64,000 nt of DNA from Phycisphaerae bacterium (lineage in GTDB: Bacteria > Planctomycetota > Phycisphaerae > UBA1845), in NCBI GenBank assembly GCA_024102815.1, contig JAGFJJ010000046.1, forward strand, positions 62,001 through 126,000. Reading direction: 5' to 3'. Numbering within the stretch: the first letter of the stretch is position 1; every line of letters starts with the position of its first letter. Below, piece after piece: positions 8,744-16,703 of this stretch. A model generated the notes under the pieces. It was not told the DNA's origin and made no database searches. It saw nothing but the letters and a program-made list of their open reading frames with translations. The position numbers and the translations under genes were made by a program.

Positions 8744-9790
8744 TTACGACCACTCCCGGATGCAAAGCGTACCGGCCGTCAGCACCAACAGCGCCAACGC
8801 TCCCACGCCCCACTGAGACGCTGCCGGCACGGGATCGGCGCCAACCCGTGCTATGCGAAAACCGATCCCCACGCTTTCTTGCGAAGCCAGCGCGAAACTT
8901 CGCGTTGATGCGTGCAGCCGTTCCGAGGCACTCGCGAACGACCCGCCGCGCGCCCCACGGTCCGCATCCGAGACGACTTCCTCATTCCATTCCCAGACGT
9001 TGCCCCCCTGGTCGAACGTTCCGTAGGGACTCGCCGAGTTGCTGAAAGTTCCCACCGGGGTTCGGTAATACGGCGCAGAAACGGAGAACGTCGTGTCGAA
9101 GAAATTGCCGTTGTTGCCCGGGTCCGGCGTCATGACCACGTTCGCCGGCACGGCATCGCTGCCCGCGGGATAATCAAAGTAGTTTCCCGTCGCCCCGTCA
9201 TTCGCGTGGTAGGCGGCCTTATACCACTCATCTTCAGTTGGAATGACCCACGTGGCGCCGGCCTTTCGCTCCACCGCCATCAACGAGGAATTGCTTGACG
9301 CGCCGTTCAGCAAATACGATCCGTCCTCCGTCGTACCAAGGTCTTGCGCACCAGTGGGCTGACCGTTGTGCAGCCAATTGCAGAACCGCGCCGCGTCCCC
9401 CCACGAGACCAGGTTCACCGGCCGGTCCGCCCAATCCGGATCGACCGCGTACACATAGCTGCCCGGCGAACCGCCACGTGAAATGTGGCAGCCCTGCGCA
9501 TCGCTCCACATCGCGGTGTTGTAAAGCCCATGCGTATCTGTCGTGGCCACGGCGTTGAGAAAGGCGGTGTACTGACCGGCGGTAATCTCGTATTTGCCGA
9601 TGGCGTAATCGTGGTCTACGTACCCGCAGAAATCCGTGGGCCCCTCGCCACCGGCCGCCGCCCCCGACAATTCCGGCGCGTTTCCTAAATTCCCCACGGG
9701 GACAGTCTGGATGATGACGCCGTCCGCCCGGGTTGCGTGAGCGATCGTACAAACGCCCAGAACCACGATTGCGACGTTCGTCAACTTCAT
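8744..9790 (-). CDS. Exported FGE/SUMF1-fold protein with C-terminal sorting tail
   Basis: About 348 residues from ATG 9790 (an ATG at 9799 is possible). A signal peptide (about 1-22, ending ATRADG) precedes a formylglycine-generating-enzyme-type fold with the family landmarks YEITAGQYTAFLNAV, PVNLVSWGDAARFCNWL, PTEDEWYKAAY, GNVWEWNEE and RGGSF. The C-terminus (VPAASQWGVGALALLVLTAG then CIREW) is a hydrophobic sorting tail of the IPTLSEWG type known from planctomycetes and proteobacteria. In planctomycetes these surface domains are often not enzymes; I see no evidence that this one modifies sulfatases. A hairpin separates it from guaA. Confidence 0.85.
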   Translation of the reverse strand: MKLTNVAIVVLGVCTIAHATRADGVIIQTVPVGNLGNAPELSGAAAGGEGPTDFCGYVDHDYAIGKYEITAGQYTAFLNAVATTDTHGLYNTAMWSDAQGCHISRGGSPGSYVYAVDPDWADRPVNLVSWGDAARFCNWLHNGQPTGAQDLGTTEDGSYLLNGASSNSSLMAVERKAGATWVIPTEDEWYKAAYHANDGATGNYFDYPAGSDAVPANVVMTPDPGNNGNFFDTTFSVSAPYYRTPVGTFSNSASPYGTFDQGGNVWEWNEEVVSDADRGARGGSFASASERLHASTRSFALASQESVGIGFRIARVGADPVPAASQWGVGALALLVLTAGTLCIREWS

Positions 9791-9939
9791 TATTCTCATC
9801 CCGAACGAAAGCCGGCAGAATGATTCCGGCCGCCACTCACGATATGCACTCGACTTCATCCAAGACCATCGTACCGTCTTGGGCGCACCACCTCAATGCA
9901 AAAGTGACGCCGACGGAGTTGCCGATCCCCCACCTCTTC

Positions 9940-9981
9940 ATTCCCCATTCCGCCTCCTCAATTCCGCATTCCCCATTCTAC
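9940..9981. repeat. Heptamer tandem repeat next to murA stop
   Basis: Six consecutive 7-bp units, mostly variants of ATTCCSC: attcccc, attccgc, ctcctca, attccgc, attcccc, attctac. The last unit overlaps the murA stop codon (9978-9980). On the minus strand it reads as GGGGAAT/GCGGAAT units directly downstream of murA. Confidence 0.7.
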
Positions 9982-11252
9982 CCCTGCCCGTCGCTCACCC
10001 TTCGGATCGTTGCCCCCACCCCCGCCAGCTTCTGCTCGATCTTCTCGTACCCCCGATCAATATGGTACACTCGCTGCACCACCGTCGTGCCCTTGGCCGC
10101 CAATCCTGCCAGGACGAGCGCGGCCGACGCCCGCAGGTCCGACGCCATCACCGGCGCCCCGATAAACCGCTTCACCCCTTCCACGATCACCGTCGGCCCC
10201 TCCTTTCGCAGATGGGCCCCCATGCGACTCAACTCGCCCACGTGCAGGAACCGATCCGGGAATATCTTCTCCGTAATCACACTGTTTCCGTCCGCCAGGC
10301 AGAGCAGTGCCATAGCCTGCGCCTGTAGGTCCGTGGGAAATCCCGGATACGGTTGCGTGGTGATCTCCACCGGCTCGAGCCGCCGCGCCGAGGAAACGCC
10401 GATGCCCTTCTCGATCGACTCGATGATGACACCCACGTGTCGCAGGCGATCCACCACCGCCCGAAGATGATCCATCCGCGCCCCGTGAAGTTCCAGGTCA
10501 CCATTGGTGATCGCCGCGGCCACGATGAACGTCCCCGCTTCGATACGGTCGGGAATCACGCGATGCTCCGTTCCTTGGAGCGACGCAACGCCGTCGACCA
10601 CGATCTGCGGCGTACCCTGCCCCGTGATCCGCGCGCCACAGGCATTAAGGAAATTCGCCAGATCGGTCACTTCCGGCTCGCACGCCGCGGCCTCGATGAC
10701 GGTCCGGCCCTCGGCCAGCGCCGCCGCCATCATCACGTTGGCCGTCGCCGTCACCGACGAGCCGAACCGCCCGCCCAGGAAGATGTCCGCACCCTTGAGC
10801 TTCTTGGCGCGCAAGACCACGTCGCCGTTGACCAGGTCGGATTCGGCGCCGAGTGCGATCAGCCCGGACACGTGCAGATCGATCGGCCGGTCCCCGATGG
10901 CGCACCCCCCGGGCATGGAGACCTGCGAGCGCCGCCGCTTCGCCAAAAGCGGGCCCATCACGCAGACGCTCGCCCGCATCTTGCTCACGAGGTCGTAATC
11001 GGCGTGGACGTTCATCTCGTCGTCGACGCGAAGATGCAGCCGCCCGTCCTCGCCGCGATGGCTCTTCACGCCGAGTTTTTCCAGCAGGGTGAGCATCTGC
11101 CGCACGTCGGCCAGGTCGGGCACGTTGCGCAGCACGGTTTCGCCCTCGACCATCAGCGTCGCCGCCATGATGGGCAGTGCCGCATTCTTGGCACCGCTGA
11201 TCTGCACCGCACCCTTGAGCCGAGCTCCCCCGACGATTTCGAACCGATCCAT
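9978..11252 (-). CDS. murA: UDP-N-acetylglucosamine 1-carboxyvinyltransferase
   Basis: First committed step of peptidoglycan synthesis: transfers enolpyruvate from PEP to UDP-GlcNAc in the cytoplasm. The 424-residue protein matches family length. It shows the SGAKNAALPIMAA motif near residue 19, and the PEP-binding loop PGGCAIGDRP with Cys 117, equivalent to the Cys that fosfomycin alkylates. It lies 77 bp downstream of prmC on the same strand and is probably co-transcribed. Its presence fits the view that many planctomycetes do make peptidoglycan. Confidence 0.97.
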   Translation of the reverse strand: MDRFEIVGGARLKGAVQISGAKNAALPIMAATLMVEGETVLRNVPDLADVRQMLTLLEKLGVKSHRGEDGRLHLRVDDEMNVHADYDLVSKMRASVCVMGPLLAKRRRSQVSMPGGCAIGDRPIDLHVSGLIALGAESDLVNGDVVLRAKKLKGADIFLGGRFGSSVTATANVMMAAALAEGRTVIEAAACEPEVTDLANFLNACGARITGQGTPQIVVDGVASLQGTEHRVIPDRIEAGTFIVAAAITNGDLELHGARMDHLRAVVDRLRHVGVIIESIEKGIGVSSARRLEPVEITTQPYPGFPTDLQAQAMALLCLADGNSVITEKIFPDRFLHVGELSRMGAHLRKEGPTVIVEGVKRFIGAPVMASDLRASAALVLAGLAAKGTTVVQRVYHIDRGYEKIEQKLAGVGATIRRVSDGQG

Positions 11253-11329
11253 GGTCTGTCTCCCCTGCGATCTCCTGCCATCGCGCAGGGCGGGCTATAC
11301 CCGCCGCCCAGTCCTCATCTGCTTCGTGC

Positions 11330-12334
11330 CTACGCGCCCTCTTCCTGTTGCCTATTGCTTGTTGCCGGTTGCCTGTTGCCGGTTGCCTGCTGCCTCTCTT
11401 CCCCTTCGTGGCTCCGTGGCATCGTCGCTTCGTGGCTTTTTCTGAACCACAACACTCTCTCCGCCCCCACCACCGGGTCCTTCCACGTCCGACAATGCTC
11501 AAACTTCCCGCCTGCCGTCATCAACCGGATCACCTCGGCCGCCTGTCCGTTGCCGATCTCCACGAACACGGCTCCGCCAGGCGCCAGTAAAGCGGCACTG
11601 TCCTCCGCCAGCATTCGATAGAACGACAACCCGTCTTCTCCGTCCGTCAGCGCCGCATGCGGCTCGAAGTCGCGAATGCACGCTTCCAGCCCGCCGACAT
11701 CCCCCGCGCCGATGTACGGCGGATTGGACATGATCACGTCAAACCCGCCCGCAGGAATCACCTCCGCTGGCAACGCCAGCCGATCGGCCTCCGCCAGCGT
11801 CATTCGCTCGTGCACCCCGTGCCGCTCGGCGTTCTCCCGCGCGATGTTCAGCGCTGCCGAAGAAACGTCACTGGCCACGACTCGAGCACCGGGAACGTGC
11901 CGCAGAACCGCCACGGCGATGCACCCGCTACCCGTCCCCAAATCGAGCAGTTTCGGCTCTTTCAGCGAGAGCGCCCGGCAATGATCGATCACGCGTTCGA
12001 CGAGCGTCTCAGTTTCAGGTCGAGGGATGAGCACCTCCCGCGTGACCCTGATGGGCAGGGAATAGAACTCCCGTTCGCCCACGAGGTAGGCGATAGGCTC
12101 GGCCGACCCCGCCCGCTTTACAAGCTCGCGGAATCGAGCCAGGCTCGGCTCATCGGGGACGGCATCGAATCGCGTGTAGAGTTCGATACGTTTGCAGGCG
12201 AGAACGTGGGCCAGGAGCACCTCGGCCGAAAGGCGCGCCTCCGACAGGCCCAACCGGCCGAAATAGCCCGCGGTCCAATCGAGCAGGCGACGAACCGTCC
12301 ATGGTGCGTCGGACACGCCGGTTCCGAGGGTCAT
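11330..12334 (-). CDS. prmC: Release factor glutamine methyltransferase with repeat-derived tail
   Basis: Methylates the Gln of the GGQ motif in release factors RF1 and RF2. The SAM-binding motif DLGTGSGCIAVAV and the substrate motif SNPPYI are present. The family normally ends near 277-290 residues; here, after about residue 298 (VLWFRKS), there are roughly 36 extra residues rich in Gln, Asn, Arg and Ala. This tail is encoded by the dispersed repeat at 11390-11437 and the heptamer array at 11346-11394. No ribosome site precedes the ATG at 12334; a promoter whose transcript would start at the ATG is seen upstream. Confidence 0.94.
   Translation of the reverse strand: MTLGTGVSDAPWTVRRLLDWTAGYFGRLGLSEARLSAEVLLAHVLACKRIELYTRFDAVPDEPSLARFRELVKRAGSAEPIAYLVGEREFYSLPIRVTREVLIPRPETETLVERVIDHCRALSLKEPKLLDLGTGSGCIAVAVLRHVPGARVVASDVSSAALNIARENAERHGVHERMTLAEADRLALPAEVIPAGGFDVIMSNPPYIGAGDVGGLEACIRDFEPHAALTDGEDGLSFYRMLAEDSAALLAPGGAVFVEIGNGQAAEVIRLMTAGGKFEHCRTWKDPVVGAERVLWFRKSHEATMPRSHEGEERQQATGNRQPATSNRQQEEGA
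11346..11394. repeat. Heptamer tandem array inside the prmC 3' end
   Basis: Seven 7-bp units: tgttgcc, tattgct, tgttgcc, ggttgcc, tgttgcc, ggttgcc, tgctgcc. Read on the minus strand within prmC they give the tail residues QATGNRQPATSNRQQ. The array directly adjoins the dispersed repeat at 11390-11437. Confidence 0.8.
11390..11437 (-). repeat. Dispersed repeat, copy A
   Basis: A 48-bp element, on the minus strand beginning AGCCACGAAGCGACGA and ending AAGGGGAAGAGAGGCAG. It matches 23337-23384 (plus strand) at 46 of 48 bases. This copy lies within the prmC reading frame and encodes the start of the unusual tail (SHEATMPRSHEGEERQ). Confidence 0.85.
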
Positions 12335-12341
12335 GGAGCGG

Positions 12342-12370
12342 AATATACAGAAGATAGCGTGAGTAGTGAA
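12342..12370 (-). promoter_or_regulatory. Candidate sigma70-type promoter for prmC
   Basis: On the minus strand, TTCACT (12370-12365) and TATATT (12347-12342) are 17 bp apart, matching the -35 consensus at 4 of 6 and the -10 at 5 of 6 positions. The expected transcription start (about 12335) falls at the prmC ATG, so the transcript would be leaderless. This agrees with the missing ribosome site. Confidence 0.4.
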
Positions 12371-12575
12371 GTGTGGTCCGGGTTGATGCGCTGGGTGCGC
12401 AGTCGTTCCTCCGGCAGCAGCCGCACGAGTCGGCGGGGACTCTCACCTCCTTGCGAGAGTGCTATCCGCCGACCCCGTGCTGCGGCGTCCCTCCCTGGAC
12501 CCAGCGGAAGATGACTCGGTTCTGGTCGTTACAAGCGACGCCAGCGACCGCGGACTGGAGCGATACTTCAACGTG

Positions 12576-12782
12576 CTAGAAAATGTGATCGACTTCGTTG
12601 CGGAACCAGTCGCTGAAGGACGGATCCTCCTGCGGGGGATTCAGTTGATTCACAACCGCGCTCAGACCGGCTCGGACGACCTCGTTCCCGACCGCCTGAC
12701 ACGAGCCGGCCAGCAGCATGCCGGCGCCCAGAATCGTTGCACACGTCCGATAAATCACAGCCGCCTTGCTCTTCGTGTTCAC
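12576..12782 (-). CDS. Small exported or lipid-anchored protein
   Basis: A 68-residue reading frame from GTG 12782, with a GGGAG ribosome site 8-10 bases upstream. The N-terminus (NTKSKAAVIYR) is followed by a hydrophobic segment, ATILGAGMLLAGSC, that resembles a signal peptide or imperfect lipobox. A short region, VVRAGLSAVVNQL, and an acidic-aromatic end, DWFRNEVDHIF, complete it. Small proteins with this layout (signal, short helix around GLxxxVxQ) recur in planctomycetes as far as I recall, but I know no function. Reading further upstream would add 17 residues without a better start. Confidence 0.55.
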   Translation of the reverse strand: MNTKSKAAVIYRTCATILGAGMLLAGSCQAVGNEVVRAGLSAVVNQLNPPQEDPSFSDWFRNEVDHIF

Positions 12783-13237
12783 GGTTCCACTCCCTGGCTG
12801 AACATGACCGCAAATGCCACAAACTATCGCCAATATTATCGGCCATACTACCCAATTTACTTTATCGGAACCATTTCATATTACCCAATTCCTCAACGCT
12901 CGCCCTTGCCAGCCCAATCTCGATCGATATGACGACACCTCGACGAACCCTTTCCGGGCGTCAGCAGCGCTCCGCGTCCATTGACGGACCGCAGGGTGAA
13001 CATTACGCTTCCCGCTCTGCTTACGGGTTGCCCCGAGGGGCGTGCCCGTTTGCTCGCAACATCAGGGCAGGCTGCCGCAGAAATGCGGCGGCTGGTGGGC
13101 ATGCCACTTCGCGGCGGCGTGTTCAAGCCTCGGTTGCGAGACCGCAGCCGCGACCCTTTCGCTCGCACGCGGTCCTATGGTCTTTGGCATCCGCCGGACC
13201 GGTTTACGATCCGTCGCCGTTTCGACGGCCGGACGGT
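12783..13237. other. Gene-free stretch with an AT-rich patch
   Basis: No supported gene. A short AT-rich patch (about 12825-12895), unusual in this GC-rich window, lies upstream of the minus-strand small gene and contains two copies of TACCCAATT. It may carry that gene's promoter, but no clear -35/-10 pair was found. The right end leads into tRNA-Gln. Confidence 0.4.
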
Positions 13238-13308
13238 TGCCCGGTGGTGTAATGGTAACACACCAGGTTTTGGTCCTGGTATTCCAGGTTCGAGTCCTGG
13301 CCGGGTAG
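13238..13308 (+). tRNA. tRNA-Gln (TTG)
   Basis: A 71-base cloverleaf. The acceptor stem TGCCCGG pairs with CCGGGTA (13301-13307), followed by discriminator G. The anticodon arm is CCAGG-TTTTGGT-CCTGG with anticodon TTG, decoding CAA. The T arm is CCAGG-TTCGAGT-CCTGG. The 3' CCA is not encoded. The glmU reading frame starts about 55 bases downstream, so the two may be transcribed together. Confidence 0.95.
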
Positions 13309-13362
13309 TTCGGAGTGCCGCATGTGTGGCACCCAGGGGTTCAGGTACTCGCGGGAATTATC

Positions 13363-14331
13363 GTGTCGGCGGCAATTGTCCTTGCGGCAGGTCGAAGCAC
13401 GCGGATGAACAGCGACCTGCCCAAGGTGCTGCACGAGATCTGCGGCCGACCGATGCTGCAGTTCGTGCTTCAGGCCTGCCGGCTCGCCGGCGTCGAGCGC
13501 CTTCTTGTCGTCGTCGGGTACGGCAGGGATCGCGTGAAGGAGCAGTTCGCCGAGGATCGCGACCTGCAATGGATCGAGCAGCGCGAGCAGCACGGCACCG
13601 GACATGCGGTTCAATGCTGCCGCGATGCGTTGACGGATCACGAGGGCCAGGTGCTCGTGATCGCCGGGGATATGCCGCTGGTCCGTCGGGAGACGCTGGC
13701 GGAACTCCGTGGCGCACAGGCGGAATCGGGGGATGCCCTGGTCCTGGCCACAGCAGAGCTTGACGATCCGACCGGTTATGGTCGTATCGTTCGCGACGAT
13801 TCCGGCGGGTTCCTCGGTATCGTGGAAGACAAGCACTGCTCGGACGAATTGAGGAAAATACGCGAAGTGAACATCAGCTACTACTGCTTTGACAGCCGAC
13901 GGATGTTCGCTGCGTTGAATAACGTAGAGCCGAATCCGGACACCGGAGAAATCTACCTTACGGATACGGTGGAGGTGCTTCGAAAGAACGGTGAACATGT
14001 GTTGGCGTCGGTTCGTGCCGCCGGGGAAGATGCCCAGGGCATCAACTCGCGGCTCGATCTGGCCCGGGTCGGACGGGTCATGCAGGACCGCATCCAGCTT
14101 TCCTTCATGCGGGCCGGCGTGACCATTGTCGATCCCGACAACACGTGGATCGAGGTCGGCGCGGAAATTGGCCGCGATTCCGTCATCGAACCGTTCTCCC
14201 TGATCGGCGCAGGTGCCAGAGTCGGATCGAACTGCCGGATCGGCCCCTACGCGCACGTTCGCCGCGGAGAGCGGATCGAAACAGGCGACGTGCGGGCGGC
14301 AGAGCCAATGGGTGGAGCCAGGCGGGCATGA
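13363..14331 (+). CDS. glmU: UDP-GlcNAc pyrophosphorylase, GlmU-type, lacking most of the acetyltransferase domain
   Basis: Makes UDP-GlcNAc from GlcNAc-1-phosphate and UTP. The nucleotidyltransferase domain is complete: LAAGRSTRMNSDLPKVLHEICGRP, HGTGHAVQ, AGDMPL, GYGRIVRD and the NISYYCFD region. The left-handed beta-helix is cut after only one or two hexapeptide turns (VIEPFSLIGAGARVG), giving about 322 residues against about 456 for full bifunctional GlmU. The chosen GTG at 13363 puts the initiator next to the UTP-binding loop; GTG 13315 and 13324 are alternatives. Its end overlaps the prs start. The glucosamine-1-phosphate acetyltransferase step must come from elsewhere. Confidence 0.88.
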   Translation: MSAAIVLAAGRSTRMNSDLPKVLHEICGRPMLQFVLQACRLAGVERLLVVVGYGRDRVKEQFAEDRDLQWIEQREQHGTGHAVQCCRDALTDHEGQVLVIAGDMPLVRRETLAELRGAQAESGDALVLATAELDDPTGYGRIVRDDSGGFLGIVEDKHCSDELRKIREVNISYYCFDSRRMFAALNNVEPNPDTGEIYLTDTVEVLRKNGEHVLASVRAAGEDAQGINSRLDLARVGRVMQDRIQLSFMRAGVTIVDPDNTWIEVGAEIGRDSVIEPFSLIGAGARVGSNCRIGPYAHVRRGERIETGDVRAAEPMGGARRA

Positions 14332-15308
14332 TGAGTTGGGCAAGCCAACGATCTTCGGACCGTGACGCCTCGGGCGTCGTTGTCTTCGGCGGCTCGGCGA
14401 GCCGTACCCTCACGGAGAAGATCTGCGCCTACCTTGGGCTCAGGCCCGGCCGGGCCACGACGGGCCGGTTCCCCGATGGGGAAACGATCGTCAAGATCGA
14501 AGACGACGTGCGCGGGCAGGATTGCTTCATCGTTCAATCCACCTGTCCGCCGGTCAACGACAACCTGATGGAACTGCTCATCTTCATGGACTCGCTTCGC
14601 CGGGCGAGCGCCAAGCGAATCACCACGGTCATTCCGTACTACGGATACGCCCGGCAGGATCGCAAGGCCGAAGGTCGCACGCCCATCACCGCCAAGCTCG
14701 TCGCCAACATGCTCACCAAGGCTGGGGCCAATCGCGTGCTCACCATGAACCTGCACGCCGACCAGATTCAAGGGTTCTTTGACATCCCCTTGGACCACCT
14801 GACGGCCGCGCCGGTGATTGCCAACCACTTTCTCGGCCGGAAGATCCCCAATCCGGTGCTCGTCTCGCCCGACGTGGGGAACATCAAGTTCGGCAATGAT
14901 TTTGCTTCGCGCCTCGGCAGCGATCTCGCGGTGATTCATAAACGGCGCGTCTCGGGCGACGAGGCCATCGCCGTCAGCGTGATCGGTGACGTGAAAGGTC
15001 GCAACGTGATGATGTTCGACGACATGATCACCACGGCCGGCACGGTGTGTTCGGCCGCCAAGATCGTTCGCGAGTGCGGTGCGAAGGGCGTCTACGTCGG
15101 GGCAACGCATGGTCTGTTCGTCGGTCCCGCACTGGATCGGCTGGTCGAAGCCAACGTCGACGAAATCGTCGTGACGGACACCGTCCCGGTGCGGGATGAG
15201 GTCACGCGGCGTTTGAAGAATCTCACGGTATTGTCCGTGGCGGATCTGGTAGGAGAAGCCATCCGGCGTATTCATGAACATCGCTCGGTCAGTGCCTTGT
15301 TTTGCTGA
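14328..15308 (+). CDS. prs: Ribose-phosphate pyrophosphokinase
   Basis: Makes PRPP from ribose-5-phosphate and ATP, feeding purine, pyrimidine and His synthesis. Family motifs are present: FGGSASRTLTEKI, RFPDGETIVKI, the ATP-binding YYGYARQDRK, NLHADQIQGFF and the PRPP loop VMMFDDMITTAGT. The start ATG at 14328 overlaps the glmU stop (ATGATGA); the next ATG at 14331 is equally plausible. At 326 residues it is of normal length. PRPP is used by pyrE, also in this window. Confidence 0.96.
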   Translation: MMSWASQRSSDRDASGVVVFGGSASRTLTEKICAYLGLRPGRATTGRFPDGETIVKIEDDVRGQDCFIVQSTCPPVNDNLMELLIFMDSLRRASAKRITTVIPYYGYARQDRKAEGRTPITAKLVANMLTKAGANRVLTMNLHADQIQGFFDIPLDHLTAAPVIANHFLGRKIPNPVLVSPDVGNIKFGNDFASRLGSDLAVIHKRRVSGDEAIAVSVIGDVKGRNVMMFDDMITTAGTVCSAAKIVRECGAKGVYVGATHGLFVGPALDRLVEANVDEIVVTDTVPVRDEVTRRLKNLTVLSVADLVGEAIRRIHEHRSVSALFC

Positions 15309-15394
15309 TCGACGCCGGATTTCGCGTGGAATGGTCATGATCGAGCGCCCGCCTGCGGAACGGCAAGGCGCTCGGCGGAGAAACGGAAAACAAG

Positions 15395-16039
15395 ATGGAA
15401 GTCGTACACCTGACAGCCCGGCGCCGGGAGAATCTCGGAACTCGTCCCTCACGCGCCCTGCGCGAGGAGGGTCTGCTCCCCGCGGTGATCTACGGGCACA
15501 ACCAACCGCCGGAATACGTGGTTCTCAACCGCCACGACGTCGAAGTCGCTCTGCACCACGGTGCGCGCACGCTGGACTTGAAGGTTGACGGCAAAGCCCA
15601 GCAGTACCTGATCAAGGAAGTGCAGCACAATCACCTGGATTCGGAGGTGATCCACGTGGACCTGATGCGCGTCGATGTTCACGAGCGCGTCCGAGTCAAC
15701 GTTGGCGTTGAGCCGCGCGGCACGCCCAAGGGTGTATCGGAAGGCGGTATCTTCGACCCGGTGCTGGCCAGCATCGAGGTCGAATGTCGTGTGACCGAGA
15801 TTCCGGACGTTCTCCACCCGCTCGTGACCAACCTCGGATTGGGGCAATCGCTGCTGGTGAAGGACCTCGAGCTTCCGCCGGGTGTCAAGGCCATCACCGA
15901 TCCGGATGCCATCGTCGCCATTGTCCGAGCCAAGGGCGTCGAAGAGGAGGAGGTTGCTGAGGAGGGTGAAGCGGAAGGCGAGACCTCGGCCGAGCCGGAG
16001 CGCATCACGCGTGCGAAGAAGGAGGAGGAAGAAGATTAG
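15395..16039 (+). CDS. rplY: 50S ribosomal protein L25 (CTC family)
   Basis: Binds 5S rRNA in the large subunit. The 214-residue long form (CTC type) has the N-terminal L25 domain (GTRPSRALREEGLLPAVIYG, EVQHNHLDSEVIHVDLMRV) and the C-terminal TL5/CTC beta domain (GGIFDPVLASIEVEC). A strongly acidic, repetitive tail follows (EEEEVAEEGEAEGE and more). It lies between prs and pth, the common bacterial order prs-rplY-pth. Confidence 0.95.
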   Translation: MEVVHLTARRRENLGTRPSRALREEGLLPAVIYGHNQPPEYVVLNRHDVEVALHHGARTLDLKVDGKAQQYLIKEVQHNHLDSEVIHVDLMRVDVHERVRVNVGVEPRGTPKGVSEGGIFDPVLASIEVECRVTEIPDVLHPLVTNLGLGQSLLVKDLELPPGVKAITDPDAIVAIVRAKGVEEEEVAEEGEAEGETSAEPERITRAKKEEEED

Positions 16040-16087
16040 CAGGCCTCGAATGTCGGCCGCCGCTTGACCGGCGAGAAAAGTGCTGCC

Positions 16088-16660
16088 GTGAAGCTGATCG
16101 TGGGACTCGGCAATCCTGGTCCGCAGTACGCGGGCACGAGACACAATGTCGGGTTCGACGTGGTCGACATCCTGGCAAAACGCTGGGGCGCGAACCTCTC
16201 GGCCGAGAAGTTTCACGGCTGGTTCGACCTCGCGGCGTTCGCGGGCGAGCGCGTGGGCTTGATGAAACCCACGACGTTCATGAATCGCTCGGGGCAGGCG
16301 GTGATGGCAGCCGGTCGCTTTTACAAGCTGGAGCTGCCCGACCTGTTGGTCATCACCGACGACCTGGCGCTTCCGGTGGGCCGCATTCGGATGCGTGCCG
16401 GCGGTTCCGCGGGAAGTCATAACGGCTTGCAGGACTTGATCAATCGGCTGGGCTCGGAGGAGTTCTGTCGATTGCGTTTGGGAATCGGGGCGGCCGTCGG
16501 CGACGGCGCCTCCTATGTGCTGGGTCGGTTCCCGCCCGAGGAGGAAGAGGTCATGGCCATTGTTCGGGTTCGCTCCGCGGAAGCGGCTGAGAGCTGGGTG
16601 ACCAACGGGCCCGAGCGGACCATGAGCATGTTCAACGGTGACGTGATACCGACGTCGTAA
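16088..16660 (+). CDS. pth: Peptidyl-tRNA hydrolase
   Basis: Cleaves peptidyl-tRNA released from stalled ribosomes. Typical motifs are KLIVGLGNPGPQYAGTRHNVGFD, with the catalytic His in TRHN; LMKPTTFMNRSG; and GSAGSHNGLQ. The start is set at GTG 16088 because the family begins with KLIVGLGNPG; a TTG at 16064 would add eight residues. About 190 residues, normal for the family. Confidence 0.95.
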   Translation: MKLIVGLGNPGPQYAGTRHNVGFDVVDILAKRWGANLSAEKFHGWFDLAAFAGERVGLMKPTTFMNRSGQAVMAAGRFYKLELPDLLVITDDLALPVGRIRMRAGGSAGSHNGLQDLINRLGSEEFCRLRLGIGAAVGDGASYVLGRFPPEEEEVMAIVRVRSAEAAESWVTNGPERTMSMFNGDVIPTS

Positions 16661-16703
16661 GCGCCCAGTGACGCAGTGGTTTGCGTAGAGGAGAAGTTCG
16701 ATC

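Noticed and set aside
9940..11394. Heptamer arrays considered as CRISPR
   Set aside because: Units are 7 bp with no spacers and no cas genes nearby; these are simple tandem repeats.
10353..11621. Open frame of 422 codons on the plus strand
   Set aside because: Antisense of murA and prmC, both clear genes; sequence is His/Arg/Asp-rich shadow.
13363..14331. glmU considered a frameshifted pseudogene
   Set aside because: The prs gene starts at the glmU stop and no hexapeptide-repeat remains appear in other frames, so it is a short form rather than a broken gene.
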